A stretch of 64,000 bases of DNA from Melastoma dodecandrum. Taxonomy: Eukaryota; Streptophyta; Magnoliopsida; Myrtales; Melastomataceae. Each line of letters starts with the position of its first letter. Position 1 is the first letter of the stretch. This document shows positions 1 to 11,640 of the stretch, piece by piece. The notes below the pieces were generated by a model, which worked only from the letters and a program-made list of their open reading frames with translations, searched no databases and was not told the origin of the DNA. Both the position numbers and the translations under genes were made by a program. The stretch covers positions 22,852 through 86,851 of the forward strand of contig JARUPY010000270.1 of NCBI GenBank assembly GCA_029817715.1. Reading direction: 5' to 3'.

Positions 1-269
1 TTGACGAGTTGTGCCATTTAGTGAATGATTACTGGTTTTGCTCTTAGTTGGATGCTTATAACATCACACAAAATCAAAATATGATTTCTTCAAACTTGAT
101 GCGGACGATGAAACCCTCTAGGTTTGTTTCACAATTGTTGTTTGGTAATGTTAGAATAGTTCTATGGCTTTAATTCTCGTCTTGCGTATCTGGTATCAAT
201 CTGTGAGATTTCATATGTCATATGCTTCTGCTGGAATGGGGGTTGCTGACAAGTTCTTTCCCTAAACAG

Positions 270-3200
270 ATACAAAGTCTGGAAGAAAGTGCTGATTTCT
301 TGAGAGAGCGAAGTTTGAAATTTTATAAAGGCTGCCGGAAATATACGTATGTAATCCTTTAATGTTGGGTAATTGTTTGCTTTACTACTGTGGGTTTTGC
401 AGGCCACCTGATTAGCTACAGAGCACTTATTTTAACTAGGTAGAAACTAAATTTTAGCTTATGCATCCTTTTTCTTTCAGGGAAGGACTTGGTGAGGTAT
501 ATGATGAGGACATTGCTTTTGCCAGCGCCTTGGAAACTTTTGGTGGGGGTCACAACGATCCAATTAGTGTGGCGTTTGGGGGTGTGTTGATTTTAATTGT
601 GTTTATTATTATCTCTCTTTAGTTTTGATGACTGACCATTGGAAATGGCTGAAATAAACTGCGTTGATACACTTTAGATGACAAAGGTTGAGTGAGCAAA
701 ATGGAAGTGTTTCTACATGGTCCTTTGCTGCCTTTGCCAATGATAACTCTACTATGTTATGTGCAGGCCCTGTTATGACCAAGTTTACAATTGCACTGAG
801 GGAGATTGGAACATATAAAGAAGTTCTTCGTTCTCAGGTGTGTAATTATTTGTTTCTATGAGATTGATTAAGTCTTTTTAGTTGCATGTAGGTATGATTC
901 ATTGGGTTTACTCTTTTGAGAGGTTTGAAGAGACGACTAGGAAGATATCCGTGTTATGAGATCAGAATGTTTAATGCCTGTTGCTAATGCTATAGGATTC
1001 TTTTCCTGCGACACTTGATTTTGCGGTCAAGAGCTCTGTCATGGACATGCTTTTAGAGTATTGGAGAGAGTCATGTGATATTTTTCTTCGGCTTTATGCC
1101 TTCCTCCCTGGATTGAGATTTTTGTCTTGTTTTAATTTACGTGTGAATCATATGGCTGAAAATTATGCTTTAAATTTTGATTTATTGGGAAAGCTTCAAT
1201 TATACCTAGATAGCTGCAAAATAATTATTGGCCTGTGTAGATGGTTTCTCCATTTCATAATATAGTGCGGTTAAATGCTACAGTGTTCTTGTTGTCTGTA
1301 AAGTGTCCTAGTAATTTTTCTGATTGATTTCCTTTTTAGTGCTGGAGCATAATCTTGCTTTATTTGTGCTAATCCTTTCTATTTTATTGATGTTGCAGGT
1401 TGAGCATATGTTGAATGACAGGCTGTTGCAGTTTGTTAACATAGATTTGCATGATGTCAAGGTAATCTAATTGCTTAATGTCGTCATCTTAGACTTTTTC
1501 TGTGAAATTTTGCAATCCTGTATCGTTATTATTTAGATTCAGAAAATCTCGAGACCTTCCACATCTGACCATATGAATGAAGATATTTGTTTTGAGTTTG
1601 TTCTGGGTTTGCACTGATTAATCTGATCTTAGAGTAGGAAGCTCGAAAGTGTTTTGACAAGGCTAGCCTTATGTACGACCAGGTAATTTTCTTATTTATG
1701 ATAGCCTCTTTAATCTTATATAGGCACTGCACCTTTGCCGGCTGTTTAAACCAACCACTAAATCCATTTACCTAGTTTTAGTGCTGATGGGATCATTATT
1801 ATGTGAGGCAGGCTCGTGAGAAGTTTCTTTCTTTGAGGAAAGGTACTAGGAGTGATGTGGCTAGGGTCCTGGAGGAGGTAAAGTCTATGTTATAGCTAAA
1901 TGGAAATGAGCGCATTGGCATGTCACTTTCCGACAGTTTCAAGTTTTTATTTCTTGAGTTTCTTATTCTGAGAATTGTGGATTCATTTGGCTATTCAGGA
2001 ACTTCATACTGCAAGATCTACTTTTGAGCAAGCTCGTTTCAATCTGGTGATTTTTCTGACTTGTTAAGTCTGCTACTAAGTCAATGGTACGAAGGATTTG
2101 TCTTACCATTTTTGCCCTTAATGTTGTTCTCTGATTCAGGTGTCCGCTTTATCTAATATTGAAGCCAAAAAACGGTTTGAGTTTTTGGAAGCAGTGAGTG
2201 GGACAATGGATGCACATCTTCGTTACTTCAAACAGGTTGATTATTCTGAAGTACACTGTTGCAAATGAAAATTTTGATTGCTTCAATGCCGGCTGACTGT
2301 ATTCCTGGAATGTATGTAGGGCTATGAGTTGTTGCGTCAAATGGAACCCTACATTAATCAGGTCAGTCATGACATTTCCTTACAACGCAATGTAATTTTC
2401 TCCTGGTTAATTTTGTAGTTTTGATGCAACTACTAAGAAAACAAATGGCCCACTTTGTTTTATTTTATTGTCGCATGTCTATTATGAGCGAAAGAAAACT
2501 GGCAGGCGATTCAATAACTGGTAGAAGGAAAGCTTTTACGATGTTTATACATCCTACTAAAACAAATATTACTCATAATTTTTTGCTTGAATTTAAATAG
2601 TTTACTTTATTTCATATCATTTCTATGAGGTATTAATGGCTATAGCCTTTTTGTTCTTTGTGTTCATGTCAGCCTCATTATTATTTGGTGATTCTTACAA
2701 GCTATAGAGCTTTGTATCTGGTTGAATAAGTACTCCGATCTTCCCTTTCAGTTTCAAATGTCTTCTCAAGTCCTATGGAATCAGTTTGCATTTTTTCATT
2801 AGTGCATAGGCTTGCTCTTATGCAGGTTTTGACCTATGCCCAACAGTCAAGAGAAAGGTCTAATTACGAACAGGCAGCTCTCACTGAAAGGATGCAAGAG
2901 TACAAAAGACAGATAGATCGGGAGAGTAGATGGTCTTCGAATGGTCCCAATGGATCTCCAAATGGTGAAGGCATGCAAGCGATTGGTAGAAGTTCACACA
3001 AGATGATTGAAGCAGTGATGCAATCTGCCTCAAGAGGAAAGGTGAACCTTTAAATAACCTATGCCCCCTCTGTAGACCGTGATTAATCTATCATTTGCTT
3101 GATTTTTGTGCTATTACATTCGGGCAGCTTATTCCTTTACCTTATTCCAGGTTCAAACCATACGACAAGGCTATCTCTCAAAACGGTCATCAAATTTGAG

Positions 3201-5759
3201 AGGTGACTGGAAAAGGAGGTTTTTCGTTTTAGATAGCCGCGGAATGCTTTATTACTATCGCAAGCAGTGCAGTAAACCATCTGTAAGTGTTTAAATATTA
3301 GTAGTTTGGGTAACTTAGCTTCATTTTTATGATGGTCATAATTTTTTTCCATTCATCTGGATGCCTTTCTCAGAGTTCGGCTAGTCAGCATTCTGGCCAC
3401 AGGAACAGCTCAGAGCTAGGCTCTGGACTTCTAAGTCGATGGCTTTCTTCTCATTATCATGGAGGTGTACATGATGAAAAATCTGTTGCTCATCATACAG
3501 TAAATTTGTTGACATCAACCATAAAAGTTGATGCTGATCAATCTGATCTTAGATTTTGCTTCAGAATCATTTCACCCACAAAAAGTTACACATTACAGGT
3601 CTGCTTTCCATCAGTTTTTCTTTGCAAATTTCTGTAGAAGGTTGCTGCACAAAGGGTGTTTGCTTTTGGTAAGAGCCTTATCATTCTTTTTTACCCTGTC
3701 AGTGCAGGCAGAGAGTGCTTTGGATCAGATGGACTGGATTGAAAAGATAACTGGGGTTATTGCTTCATTGCTCAGTTCACAGACACCTGAAAGAGTATAA
3801 TGTTACCTAAAACATTTTGTGAATTTAATCCTGATATTTCCCTTTTCTTCTTCTTTTTAATCTCTGACAGAATCTCTTGTTGTGATGTGATCTAGAATCT
3901 TACATTTGGAAGTATCCACAATCACTCTGCCAGTGAAAGCAGTTCTTTTGAGAGTTCTGACTTTGATCACAATGCTGTCGATGACTCATCAGAGAGACAT
4001 ATGACCTCTATCCATCATGATCGCTCCATAAGACATTCGCAACAGCTACGGCCACTTTCCAAGATTGAGAAGCCAATTGATGTTTTGCAAAAAGTTTGTG
4101 GAAATGATAAATGTGCTGATTGTGGAGCACCTGATCCAGATTGGGCTTCCTTGAACCTTGGCATTCTCATCTGCATCGAGTGTTCTGGTGTTCATCGTAA
4201 TCTGGGAGTGCACATATCTAAGGTAATGGCAATGTATGTCTGCCTTTCTTGATTTCTCCTAGTTTTACATGAAGGAAAAAAAAAATTCATTTGATGATAA
4301 ACATGGTACTCGCCAGCAGATAATGTCGTTGAATCATTGTTTATTGTCTTGTCTATTAATCTTGTCTTATCTGTGAAAAACACATCATCAAATCCTTGTG
4401 TTTTTAATTTCTTCTTAGGTAAGATCATTGACACTTGATGTGAAAGTTTGGGAGCCTTCAGTCATAAGTTTGTTTCAATCTCTGGGAAATACTTTTGCCA
4501 ACTCTGTCTGGGAGGAGCTATTGCATTCAAGAAGTCATTTTCCAGTTAACACAGGGTAAACACCAATGCCCAATTTTAAAAGTTATTCGCTTTTTAAATA
4601 GATGCTGGTTGAAAACCAAGTTTTGACATTTTTTTGTCGCAACTGTGAAGGTTGCACGGCTCAAGCAACCCGCAGATTTGTGGTATAACCAAACCTGTCC
4701 ATTCTGATTCAATATCAGTTAAGGAGAAGTTCATCCATGCCAAGGTATGAGTTGCATATTTTAAGGTAGTTGCTACATGGATGTCAACACTAATTAGGCA
4801 TCTTTTGTTAGTAAATGTCGTCTTGGTACTTTAAGCATACCGCCAATGGAAAAAAAGATTCTAGTTGATACTTCCTTGAATGATAGGATGTCTAGGAGTT
4901 CATCTATGGGAATCGCAAGTCGCGTAAAAAATAGAATTTTGTATAGTTTAATTTTCGTTTATATGCAGGTCATACCATTATAAGTTGCTATTCAATAAAA
5001 AATTTGTTTAAACTTGCCTATTCTTTTATAAATTGGAAGTCATCCTTCTTCGTTGTCTTCTTGTGCTCAGTATGCAGAAAAGCTTTTCCTTCGCAAGCCG
5101 AAAGAAAATGTACATCCCCAAACAATAGCACAACAGATCTGGGATGCTGTTCATGCGAATGACAAAAAGGCCTTGTACCGTTGCATTGTCTGTTCAGAAA
5201 CAGACCTCAATATCACGTTTGAACTAGCATCAAGTAGCTCCTCTCTGACTCTTGCAAAAATGATGTCAATGCAAGAAGCTACCTCCCGAACTCACACCTT
5301 GAGCATAGAGAGATCTTCGTTAGGCTCATCAAATTATGGAAGTGCGAGTGAATTTCCAGTTATGGATTGTGCTGACGGGTGTACTCTGCTTCACCTTGCT
5401 TCTGAAGCTTCGGATATTGGCATGCTAGAGCTCCTCCTTCAGTACAACGCAAATGTCAATGCTGTTGATTCAAGGGGCGACATGCCATTACACTATAGTA
5501 TTGTTAAAGGCAAACCTCTGAATGCTAAGATGCTTCTCGCAAGGTTAGCAGTGACTGAGCCTACTCGAATAGATGTCTCTTCTGCATATTTTGATATCTG
5601 GAAAGTTGTCGTCTTAATGAACATGCTTGGATTCATGTCTACAGGGGGGCTGACCCGCGAGCTCTAAATGGGGAAGGCAAATCTCCCCTGGACCTCGCTA
5701 TGGAGTCGAACCTCAGGGACATTGAAGTCCTCGCCATGTTATCTGATTCGCACGGATGA
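270..5759 (+). CDS. AGD3: ArfGAP with BAR, PH and ankyrin domains (AGD3/SFC/VAN3 type), 5' partial
   Basis: An ADP-ribosylation factor GTPase-activating protein; the family acts on ARF at the trans-Golgi/endosome in vesicle traffic, and Arabidopsis AGD3 (SFC/VAN3) is needed for vein continuity. Seventeen or more exons join in phase: 270-346, 481-581, 767-837, 1399-1461, 1638-1682, 1812-1877, 1999-2046, 2140-2235, 2320-2361, 2826-3041, 3151-3282, 3374-3598, 3708-3794, 3896-4222, 4419-4555, 4651-4744, 5071-5543 and 5645-5759. They give 804 residues and a TGA. The order is a BAR helical region (to about 3041), a PH domain opening with [20 protein letters not shown], an ArfGAP zinc finger [21 protein letters not shown] with the downstream arginine in [12 protein letters not shown], then ankyrin repeats. 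The initiator exon, about 15 residues in relatives, lies before the window. The linker after ArfGAP (exon 4651-4744) is the least conserved stretch. AGD1, AGD2 and AGD4 are paralogous alternatives. Confidence 0.93.
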
Positions 5760-6628
5760 AGCACTGTCGGATCACCATACGCCACATCAAATACGAAAGT
5801 AATATGTTATCCAGGTATTATTCTTTCCCCATCATTTTGTGATCCAAAGTCTTAAAAATAGTAGGTTGTTACTTTGTAGAAATTATGAAAAGAAGTGAGC
5901 TTTAAGTTTTGAGAGGAGAGTGGTCAGTAGGTTTTCATGTGACCGCCCCTGTAGGTCCATGCTGTGATGGGAGGTTCCCTCTGGAGAACCTGGTGTACAT
6001 AAGATCTGAGTCGGGATCGAGGCGATCGATCTTCTTGTAATTCTTTCTAGTACTCTAGTGTTTGCCTAGTTTCCCCTTTCTCTATGTACGAGATGGACTT
6101 GGGAAGCGGCGGAGGATTCATTTTCTCTGTTGCTCTGCTTGTAATGTACATTATTTTTGCTTTTGGGACAGCAGGGATTGTGTAAGAAAATGTGTTTTGG
6201 GAGAGAGGGAATTCATTGTCAGATGATCTCTCGATTGTAATTCGATGATTGCCAAAAAGAGTTAATAGTGAGGTGGATGCATGTTCATCTTCTTATTCTT
6301 CTTGTTGCTTTACAAATTCCTTGGGCTGGATAGCGAATACCTCCGGCTACTCGTTTACCTGAGGACTTCTTGATTATGCTCGACAATCGCAGCGTTGCGA
6401 GTCGTGTACTACATTTGTGTTGCCCGGTTGCATCTGCAAACAGATGGATGGCTGCCGAGTAGGAAATGTTTGGCCGTGGCTCGGCTTCTGGCCGTCATGG
6501 ATGTGTCCACAGATGGATACGGAGTCATCTCTTAGTTACAGTCCTCGTCTAATAATTCAAGTGACACATGGATTATCGTCTCTTTTTAATTTGGACAAAA
6601 TCCGAAAGGAAGATCAAATCATCAAGTC
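5760..6628. other. AGD3 3' UTR and spacer before the PPR gene
   Basis: No coding pattern was seen. The first few hundred bases are T-rich and probably hold the AGD3 3' UTR. The last part is the promoter and 5' leader of the PPR gene. A short open frame at 6417-6809 overlaps the PPR start in another frame and is not considered real. Confidence 0.5.
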
Positions 6629-8914
6629 ATGTCTTTTATGTCCCTCCATCCTCCCAATCCACCTCCTCCGACAACAACCTCGTACCCGTGGCCGAACCCA
6701 GCTAGATTCTCCCAGATTCCTTCATGGGTGTCCCTCACCACGCCGCCATCGCCTCCGGCGCCTCTCCGGACGACGCAGCGGCACAGCCACGTCGAGAGCC
6801 TTTACCTGATCTCTCTATCCAAGCAAGGAAAATTCGAGGAAGCCCTCGAGTTCCTGAATCACATGGAGGCGGCCGGAGTCTCCATCAGCCACTCGGCCTA
6901 CAGACATCTACTCGAGGATTGTGGAATGCGTGGTTCTTTATCTGACGGGAGGCTGATCCACGAACGGATGCGGAACTCGGGGATGGATCCTCCTCCCGGT
7001 TTTCTTGGAGATTGCGTGTTGCGGATGTACTGTGGGTTCGGATCCTTGACGGAAGCTCGCCAGGTGTTCGTTGAATTGCCAGAAAAGGGTATAGTTACTT
7101 GGGGTTTGATCGTATCTGCCCATGCCCAAAATGGCGATTGCTACGGGGCTTTTGGGTTGTTCTCTGATATGTTGAGTTCAGGAGCTAGGCCAAATTCGTC
7201 TATTTACCAGCTTTTGCTGAGCTCTGTTGCGGATAAGAGCGATTTTGAAACTGCACGGCAGATGCATTCGCTTTTGATCAGATGTGGGTTTGGTTCTGAT
7301 CCGAGAATTGGCTCTAGGATTTTTAATGCGTACGTGAAATGTGGGCAGTTGGAAGGTGGGAGGCACGTCCTCAATCATATGCTCGAAAAGAATGTCATAG
7401 CTTTGACCACTTTGATGGCAGGATACATCGAGGCCAACAAACACAAGGATGCTTTGCGTTTGTACAACCGGTCGGTTAGAGAAGACGGAGAAATGGACGA
7501 GTTTGTGTTTTCAGTTGTTCTGAAGGCTTGTGCTGGATTGAAGGATGTAAATGCAGGAAGGCAAATTCATGCTCAGACAGTGAAGATGAGTTTGGCATCA
7601 AAAGTTTCTATCGGAACGCCTCTAGTTGATCTATATACTAAATGTGAATGCTATGAATCTGCTTCAACTGCGTTTCGGGCAATAACTGAACTGAATGATG
7701 TGTCATGGAGTGCATTGATCTCAGGGTACTGTCAATCTGGAAAATTTGACAAATCCTTGAGAAGTTTTGCTTCTCTGAGGAGAAAAAGTGAGCACTTGAA
7801 CCATTTCATATACACGAGCATATTTCAAGCATGCTCTGCGATTGTAGATGCTTATTTCGGTATGCAAGCTCATGCAGATGCGATAAAGAGAGGTTCAATC
7901 TCACCTTTACATGGCGAGAGTGCCCTCATAACAATGTATGCCAAATGCGGGAAAATGGATGATGCTGCTCGGGTTTTTGAGTCTATTCGACAACCTGATA
8001 TGGTTGCTTGGACGGCCATCATAAGTGGACAAGCACACCATGGAAATGGTTCTGAGGCCCTAAGTAATTTTCGCAGGATGCAGCATCAGGGTATTCGGCC
8101 GAATGCTGTCACTTTCATCGCCGTTCTCACTGCTTGCAGCCATTCGAATTTGATTACTGAGGCAGAGGATTTTCTGAACACTATGAGCACCACTTATGGC
8201 ATATATCCCACTATTGATCATTATAATTGTTTGATTGACGTATACTCTCGTGCCGGGCTACTCCAGAAGGCATATGAATTAATCAAGGTAATGCCCTTTG
8301 AGCCAGACGCCATGAGTTGGAAGTGCTTGTTGGCTGGATGTTGGAATCATAAGGATCTTGAGTTGGGAAGGATAGCATCCGAAAAGCTGTTTCATTTGGA
8401 TCCTGACGACACGGCCGGTTACGTCCTTATGTTTAACTTGTGCTCTTCTAGTGGAAGGTGGGTGGAAGCAGCAGATATTAGGAGGAAAATGGTGGAGCGA
8501 AACTTGAGGAAAGAGCTGAGTTGTAGTTGGATTACGGTGAAGGGGAAGGTGCACAGATTCATTGTTGGAGACCGACACCACCCTCAAATAGAAGAGATTT
8601 ACTCTAAGTTGAAGGAGATTGGTTCCAGTGCTGGTCACATACAATCGGTCAGTTCAACCGAAAAAGAGAACATACTTGCAGAGAGGAGCGACCAGCTTCT
8701 CGATCATAGTGAGAGGCTGGCGATAGCATTCGGGCTAATATCAACATCGATTGATACTCCAATTCTCATATTTAAGAATCTCCGATCTTGCAAGGACTGT
8801 CACGATTTTGCAAAGCATGTGTCATTATCATGCAGACGTGAGATTACCATTAGGGATACAAGTAGGTTCCATCATTTTAGGCATGGCAAGTGTTCCTGCA
8901 GAGATTATTGGTAA
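6629..8914 (+). CDS. RARE1: PLS-class PPR-DYW protein, RARE1-like organelle RNA editing factor
   Basis: An intronless gene of 761 codons, as is usual for plant PPR genes. It starts at the ATG at 6629 and ends in TAA. The N-terminus is rich in Pro, Ser and Thr, consistent with a plastid transit peptide. PLS repeats follow (for example VSWSALISGYCQSGKFDKSL and MVAWTAIISGQAHHGNGSEA), then E/E+ segments after MPFEPDAMSWKCLLAGCW and a complete DYW deaminase domain. The deaminase shows HSERLAIAFGL (the HxE zinc/catalytic motif), the CxxC in CKDCHDFAKHVS, and a terminal CSCRDYW. From memory of family sequences, segments such as IGTPLVDLYTKC and TFIAVLTACSH match Arabidopsis At5g13270 (RARE1), which specifies a C-to-U edit in plastid accD mRNA. 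No frame lesion is visible. The family call is certain; the RARE1 orthology is strong but unconfirmed. Confidence 0.88.
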   Translation: MSFMSLHPPNPPPPTTTSYPWPNPARFSQIPSWVSLTTPPSPPAPLRTTQRHSHVESLYLISLSKQGKFEEALEFLNHMEAAGVSISHSAYRHLLEDCGMRGSLSDGRLIHERMRNSGMDPPPGFLGDCVLRMYCGFGSLTEARQVFVELPEKGIVTWGLIVSAHAQNGDCYGAFGLFSDMLSSGARPNSSIYQLLLSSVADKSDFETARQMHSLLIRCGFGSDPRIGSRIFNAYVKCGQLEGGRHVLNHMLEKNVIALTTLMAGYIEANKHKDALRLYNRSVREDGEMDEFVFSVVLKACAGLKDVNAGRQIHAQTVKMSLASKVSIGTPLVDLYTKCECYESASTAFRAITELNDVSWSALISGYCQSGKFDKSLRSFASLRRKSEHLNHFIYTSIFQACSAIVDAYFGMQAHADAIKRGSISPLHGESALITMYAKCGKMDDAARVFESIRQPDMVAWTAIISGQAHHGNGSEALSNFRRMQHQGIRPNAVTFIAVLTACSHSNLITEAEDFLNTMSTTYGIYPTIDHYNCLIDVYSRAGLLQKAYELIKVMPFEPDAMSWKCLLAGCWNHKDLELGRIASEKLFHLDPDDTAGYVLMFNLCSSSGRWVEAADIRRKMVERNLRKELSCSWITVKGKVHRFIVGDRHHPQIEEIYSKLKEIGSSAGHIQSVSSTEKENILAERSDQLLDHSERLAIAFGLISTSIDTPILIFKNLRSCKDCHDFAKHVSLSCRREITIRDTSRFHHFRHGKCSCRDYW

Positions 8915-9267
8915 GCACGTTTGGTATCCCCATTACTTTTGTAGCATAGCCAGATCTCCATTAATACGCGGAGTGAATCCTGAGCCCATGCCACTGGCCA
9001 GGCATAGAGCCAACTTACAAAGGCAAGACCCACTCAACACAGACGAACAGTTGAGTAATACCAAGGAACGGCCAAAATGGGAAGCCACGGAGACCATAAT
9101 TCAACACAGTCAATCGATTTGAATATAGATGGATGGGTCTCCAGATATATCAAAACAGTGCGCGGGCCCAAAGTGGCTCCTCCTCATCTATAATGCTGCC
9201 TATTCCTGCGTGGGGGGATGGGACTTAATGGTCGAATTCATTACAGGAAGATTCCCACGGCCGATGC
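8915..9267. other. PPR 3' flank
   Basis: Non-coding as far as can be seen. It probably contains the PPR 3' UTR and then spacer up to the kinase scrap. Confidence 0.4.
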
Positions 9268-9677
9268 TCAATTTCCAGCTTTCTCATCGAGGACCTTAAC
9301 GGTGCCGAAATCCCTCAGCTTCGGGTTGAACTCGGAGTCCAGCATCACATTGCTACACTTAATGTCCCTGCAAATCGGGTTTGCGAGTTGAGTTAGGATT
9401 AGCGTTTCTTTGAGTCCCATCACGTCCTTGCGAGCAGAAATCGTATGGCGCAACAGGTTTTATAGCCATACCTGTGAATCACCTTGTCGCCGTGAAGATA
9501 GGCCAGGGCAGAGGCCAAGCCTTTCGCGATGTTGTACCTCTTGTTCCACTGTAACACGGGCTCGTTGATATTGAAGAGGTGGTGATCGAGGCTAAGCTTC
9601 GGCATGAACTCGTAGACGAGGAAGAGGAACTCGTCCGCCTTCTCGTGGCATACTTTAGAAAACAGTTTAAGAAGCAA
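9268..9677 (-). pseudogene. L-type lectin receptor kinase fragment (kinase subdomains V to VII)
   Basis: Read on the minus strand, the sequence encodes part of a kinase domain: CHEKADEFL, LVYEFMPKLSLDHHLF, RYNIAKGLASALAYLHGDKV, then IHR, DIKCSNVMLDSEFNPKL and DFGTVKVLDEKAG followed by a stop. Wording and order match L-type lectin-domain receptor kinases. The catalytic-loop HRD is split between R and D by a 104-bp insert (9368-9471) that starts GT, ends AG and keeps phase. The lectin domain, transmembrane segment, N-lobe, activation segment and C-lobe are missing, and the DFG loop carries T where L is usual. It is therefore a relic. It lies head-to-head with an LRR kinase scrap less than 100 bp away. 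Confidence 0.8.
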
Positions 9678-9769
9678 ATCTTATTTTAATAGATATAAGA
9701 ATCAAACGAAAGCCATATCCATTGCAAAAAACTGAGATAGTGGAGGATTAAAATATTTTAGTCCGAGTT

Positions 9770-10095
9770 ATGGCATCCTTTTGGCCACTCTTTGTTGTTA
9801 TGTTCCTCCCCTTCCTTTCGCGTGGCATCCTGGCATCCGGCATGGCAGATTGGCAGGAGAGGGATCAGTTAGCCCTGTTGGAAGTTAAGGCCAAGATGGT
9901 CGATCCGATGGGAGTGCTGAGCTCATGGAACGACACTGCTCCCTTTTGTGAGTGGCATGGTATTTTGTGCAGTCATAAGAGTCACGGTGCTAGACCTGAG
10001 GTCTAGTGGTCTATCCGGGGTCCTATCGCCACACGTCGGAAACCTCTCCTTCCTCAGGGAAATATACTTGCAGAACAATAGCTTAGAAAAGGTAG
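9770..10095 (+). pseudogene. LRR receptor-like kinase 5' fragment
   Basis: Begins with ATG at 9770 and a clear signal peptide (MASFWPLFVVMFLPFLSRG). An LRRNT-type region follows: ERDQLALLEVKAKMVDPMG, LSSWNDTAPFCEWHGILC. The frame then breaks near 9970-9985. In the next frame the first leucine-rich repeat continues (RVTVLDLRSSGLSGVLSPHV, GNLSFLREIYLQNNSLE) until about 10095. The style is that of subfamily XII LRR receptor kinases such as FLS2/EFR-like proteins, but only the extreme N-terminus remains. No further repeats, membrane segment or kinase follow; a LINE fragment begins within about 40 bp. Called a truncated, frameshifted relic. Confidence 0.75.
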
Positions 10096-10128
10096 TTGCA
10101 TTCAACAAAAAACAGGTGTTTAGTGGTC

Positions 10129-11640
10129 TTAGGTTACAGATCCAGAGATGCATGGGATATCCTCATGCAATGTTTCCAAAATGAAATCCGGTGGAAAGGC
10201 AAAGGATAGGTAGTTGCCCTCCTGGTTTAGAGCTGACTTGGCCAGCTTGTCTGCAACCTTGTTTCGCCTCCTTGCTACGTAGTATATTGCCGACGCTTCA
10301 AAATCATATAACTGCAACCTGCATTCATCCAAAATAGTTTTTATCATGTGGTTGGGTTGTTTAGTGCCTTCTAGGTAGCTGACTAGTAGAGCCGCATCTG
10401 TTTGAATTGCTAAGTGCTTGATTTCTAGGTTCTTGGCTAGTCTGATTCCTTCCCGAAGGGCCTTGGCTTCAGCTATTAGGCAGTTTGTGCTAGGGTGTTT
10501 AGCACAAAAACCTCCTATCCAGATGCCATGCTGGTGTCTTAGCACACTCCCTAGACCCACATGTATTCCATTTCCCTTTGTGGATGCGTCAGTGTTTAGC
10601 GTGAAGGGTAGGGCTTTGTCAGGTTCCCAATTTGCATGGGGAATGAAATACTGCTTGTAGTCGTTGCTTCTGTTGTCGGAGGAGAGGTGTGTTGGCTGGC
10701 GCCTGTGTTGTTGCTGTTGTCTTGTTTTCTTCTTGCCACCAATCAATGCTTGTAACTCAGCCGCTTTCCCCAGAATTAGGGAGTGTGGTTCTGTGGTCTT
10801 GGCTGTATTGTTGAACGCATTGTTGTTTCTCTGCTTCCAAAGGTGCCATAAGATAGAGGTAAAAAGGATCGGTCATTGAATACCTCTATAAGTTGTTGTT
10901 GCAACGTTATTGGGTTTTAAGTTCCCTAGTAGCCACTGTTGCATGGGTCTTGCTGAGTAAACTTTTGTGTTGCTAGGCTGGGAGAATAGGTTCCAGGTGG
11001 CTTGAGATATGTGGCAGTCCCTTAGGATATGGAGTGCTGATTCAGCTTCCCACTCGCATGATGGGCATGTTTTGTCCTGTGTGATATTCCTGCTGTATAG
11101 GAGATCTTTCATTGGGAGTCTGTCTAACCATGCGAGCCATAAGAATATCTTTTGCTTTGGTAGGATAGGGAGTTTCCATATCCATCTCAGGTCCTCCTGG
11201 CTATAGCTTTCGTTTTGGGAGTGTGATAAGGTGTATGCTGATGAGAGGGTGAAGTCTCCGTCAGGGAGAGTTTCCATGATATCTTGTCTGGTGCGGTAAG
11301 TGGACTTAAGAGGTGCAGGTCAGTGATGTGGGACCATATTTCTGGTGGCAGGAGGCAGGCTGCTCCTGTTTTACTCCATGTAGAGCCATCATAGTAGTCG
11401 GCTACTTTCATATTGATCTCCTGCTCTTGTAGCGGCCCTGTGATGTGATTCCTTGGCTTTCCGCACCCTAACCAATCGTCATTCCAGAAGCTGGTCTGAG
11501 TCCCATCCTTTACTTGGAATCTTATTCCTTTGTTCAGCAGGTCATCCCCAGTTCTTAGAGCTTTTAGAATGCAGGATCCTTGTTACCCTAAACCCCTAAG
11601 CTCCATCAGGCCTTGCTCCACAGATAATTTCAACACGGAT
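10129..11640 (-). mobile_element. 5'-truncated LINE (non-LTR retrotransposon), RT-linked zinc region and RNase H
   Basis: On the minus strand the open frames give the C-terminal half of a plant LINE ORF2. The approximate order is a short segment with RTGDDLLNKGIRFQVKDGT, NDDWLG and KVADYYDGSTW (about 11600-11300), then the zf-RVT region with LPILPKQKIFLWLAWLDRLP and CPSCEWEAESALHILRDC (about 11190-10950). An RNase H domain ends the element with NTDASTKGNG, GLGSVLRHQHGIW, AEAKALREGIRLA, QTDAALLVSYL and RRRNKVADKLAK (10746-10129). The frame is broken between the zinc region and RNase H near 10870. The reverse transcriptase palm is absent, so this is a dead 5'-truncated copy. No poly-A tail or target duplication was recognised. 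Confidence 0.82.

Noticed and set aside
1041..1265. A small plus-strand protein in the first AGD3 introns
   Set aside because: It lies entirely within the intron between exons ending at 837 and starting at 1399; the flanking exons join in phase without it.
9770..10184. A functional LRR receptor kinase
   Set aside because: Frame break after the N-terminal cap and no further repeats, membrane segment or kinase.
10129..10746. A host RNase H gene
   Set aside because: It is directly preceded by zf-RVT sequence of a LINE, has no start of its own and ends with the element.
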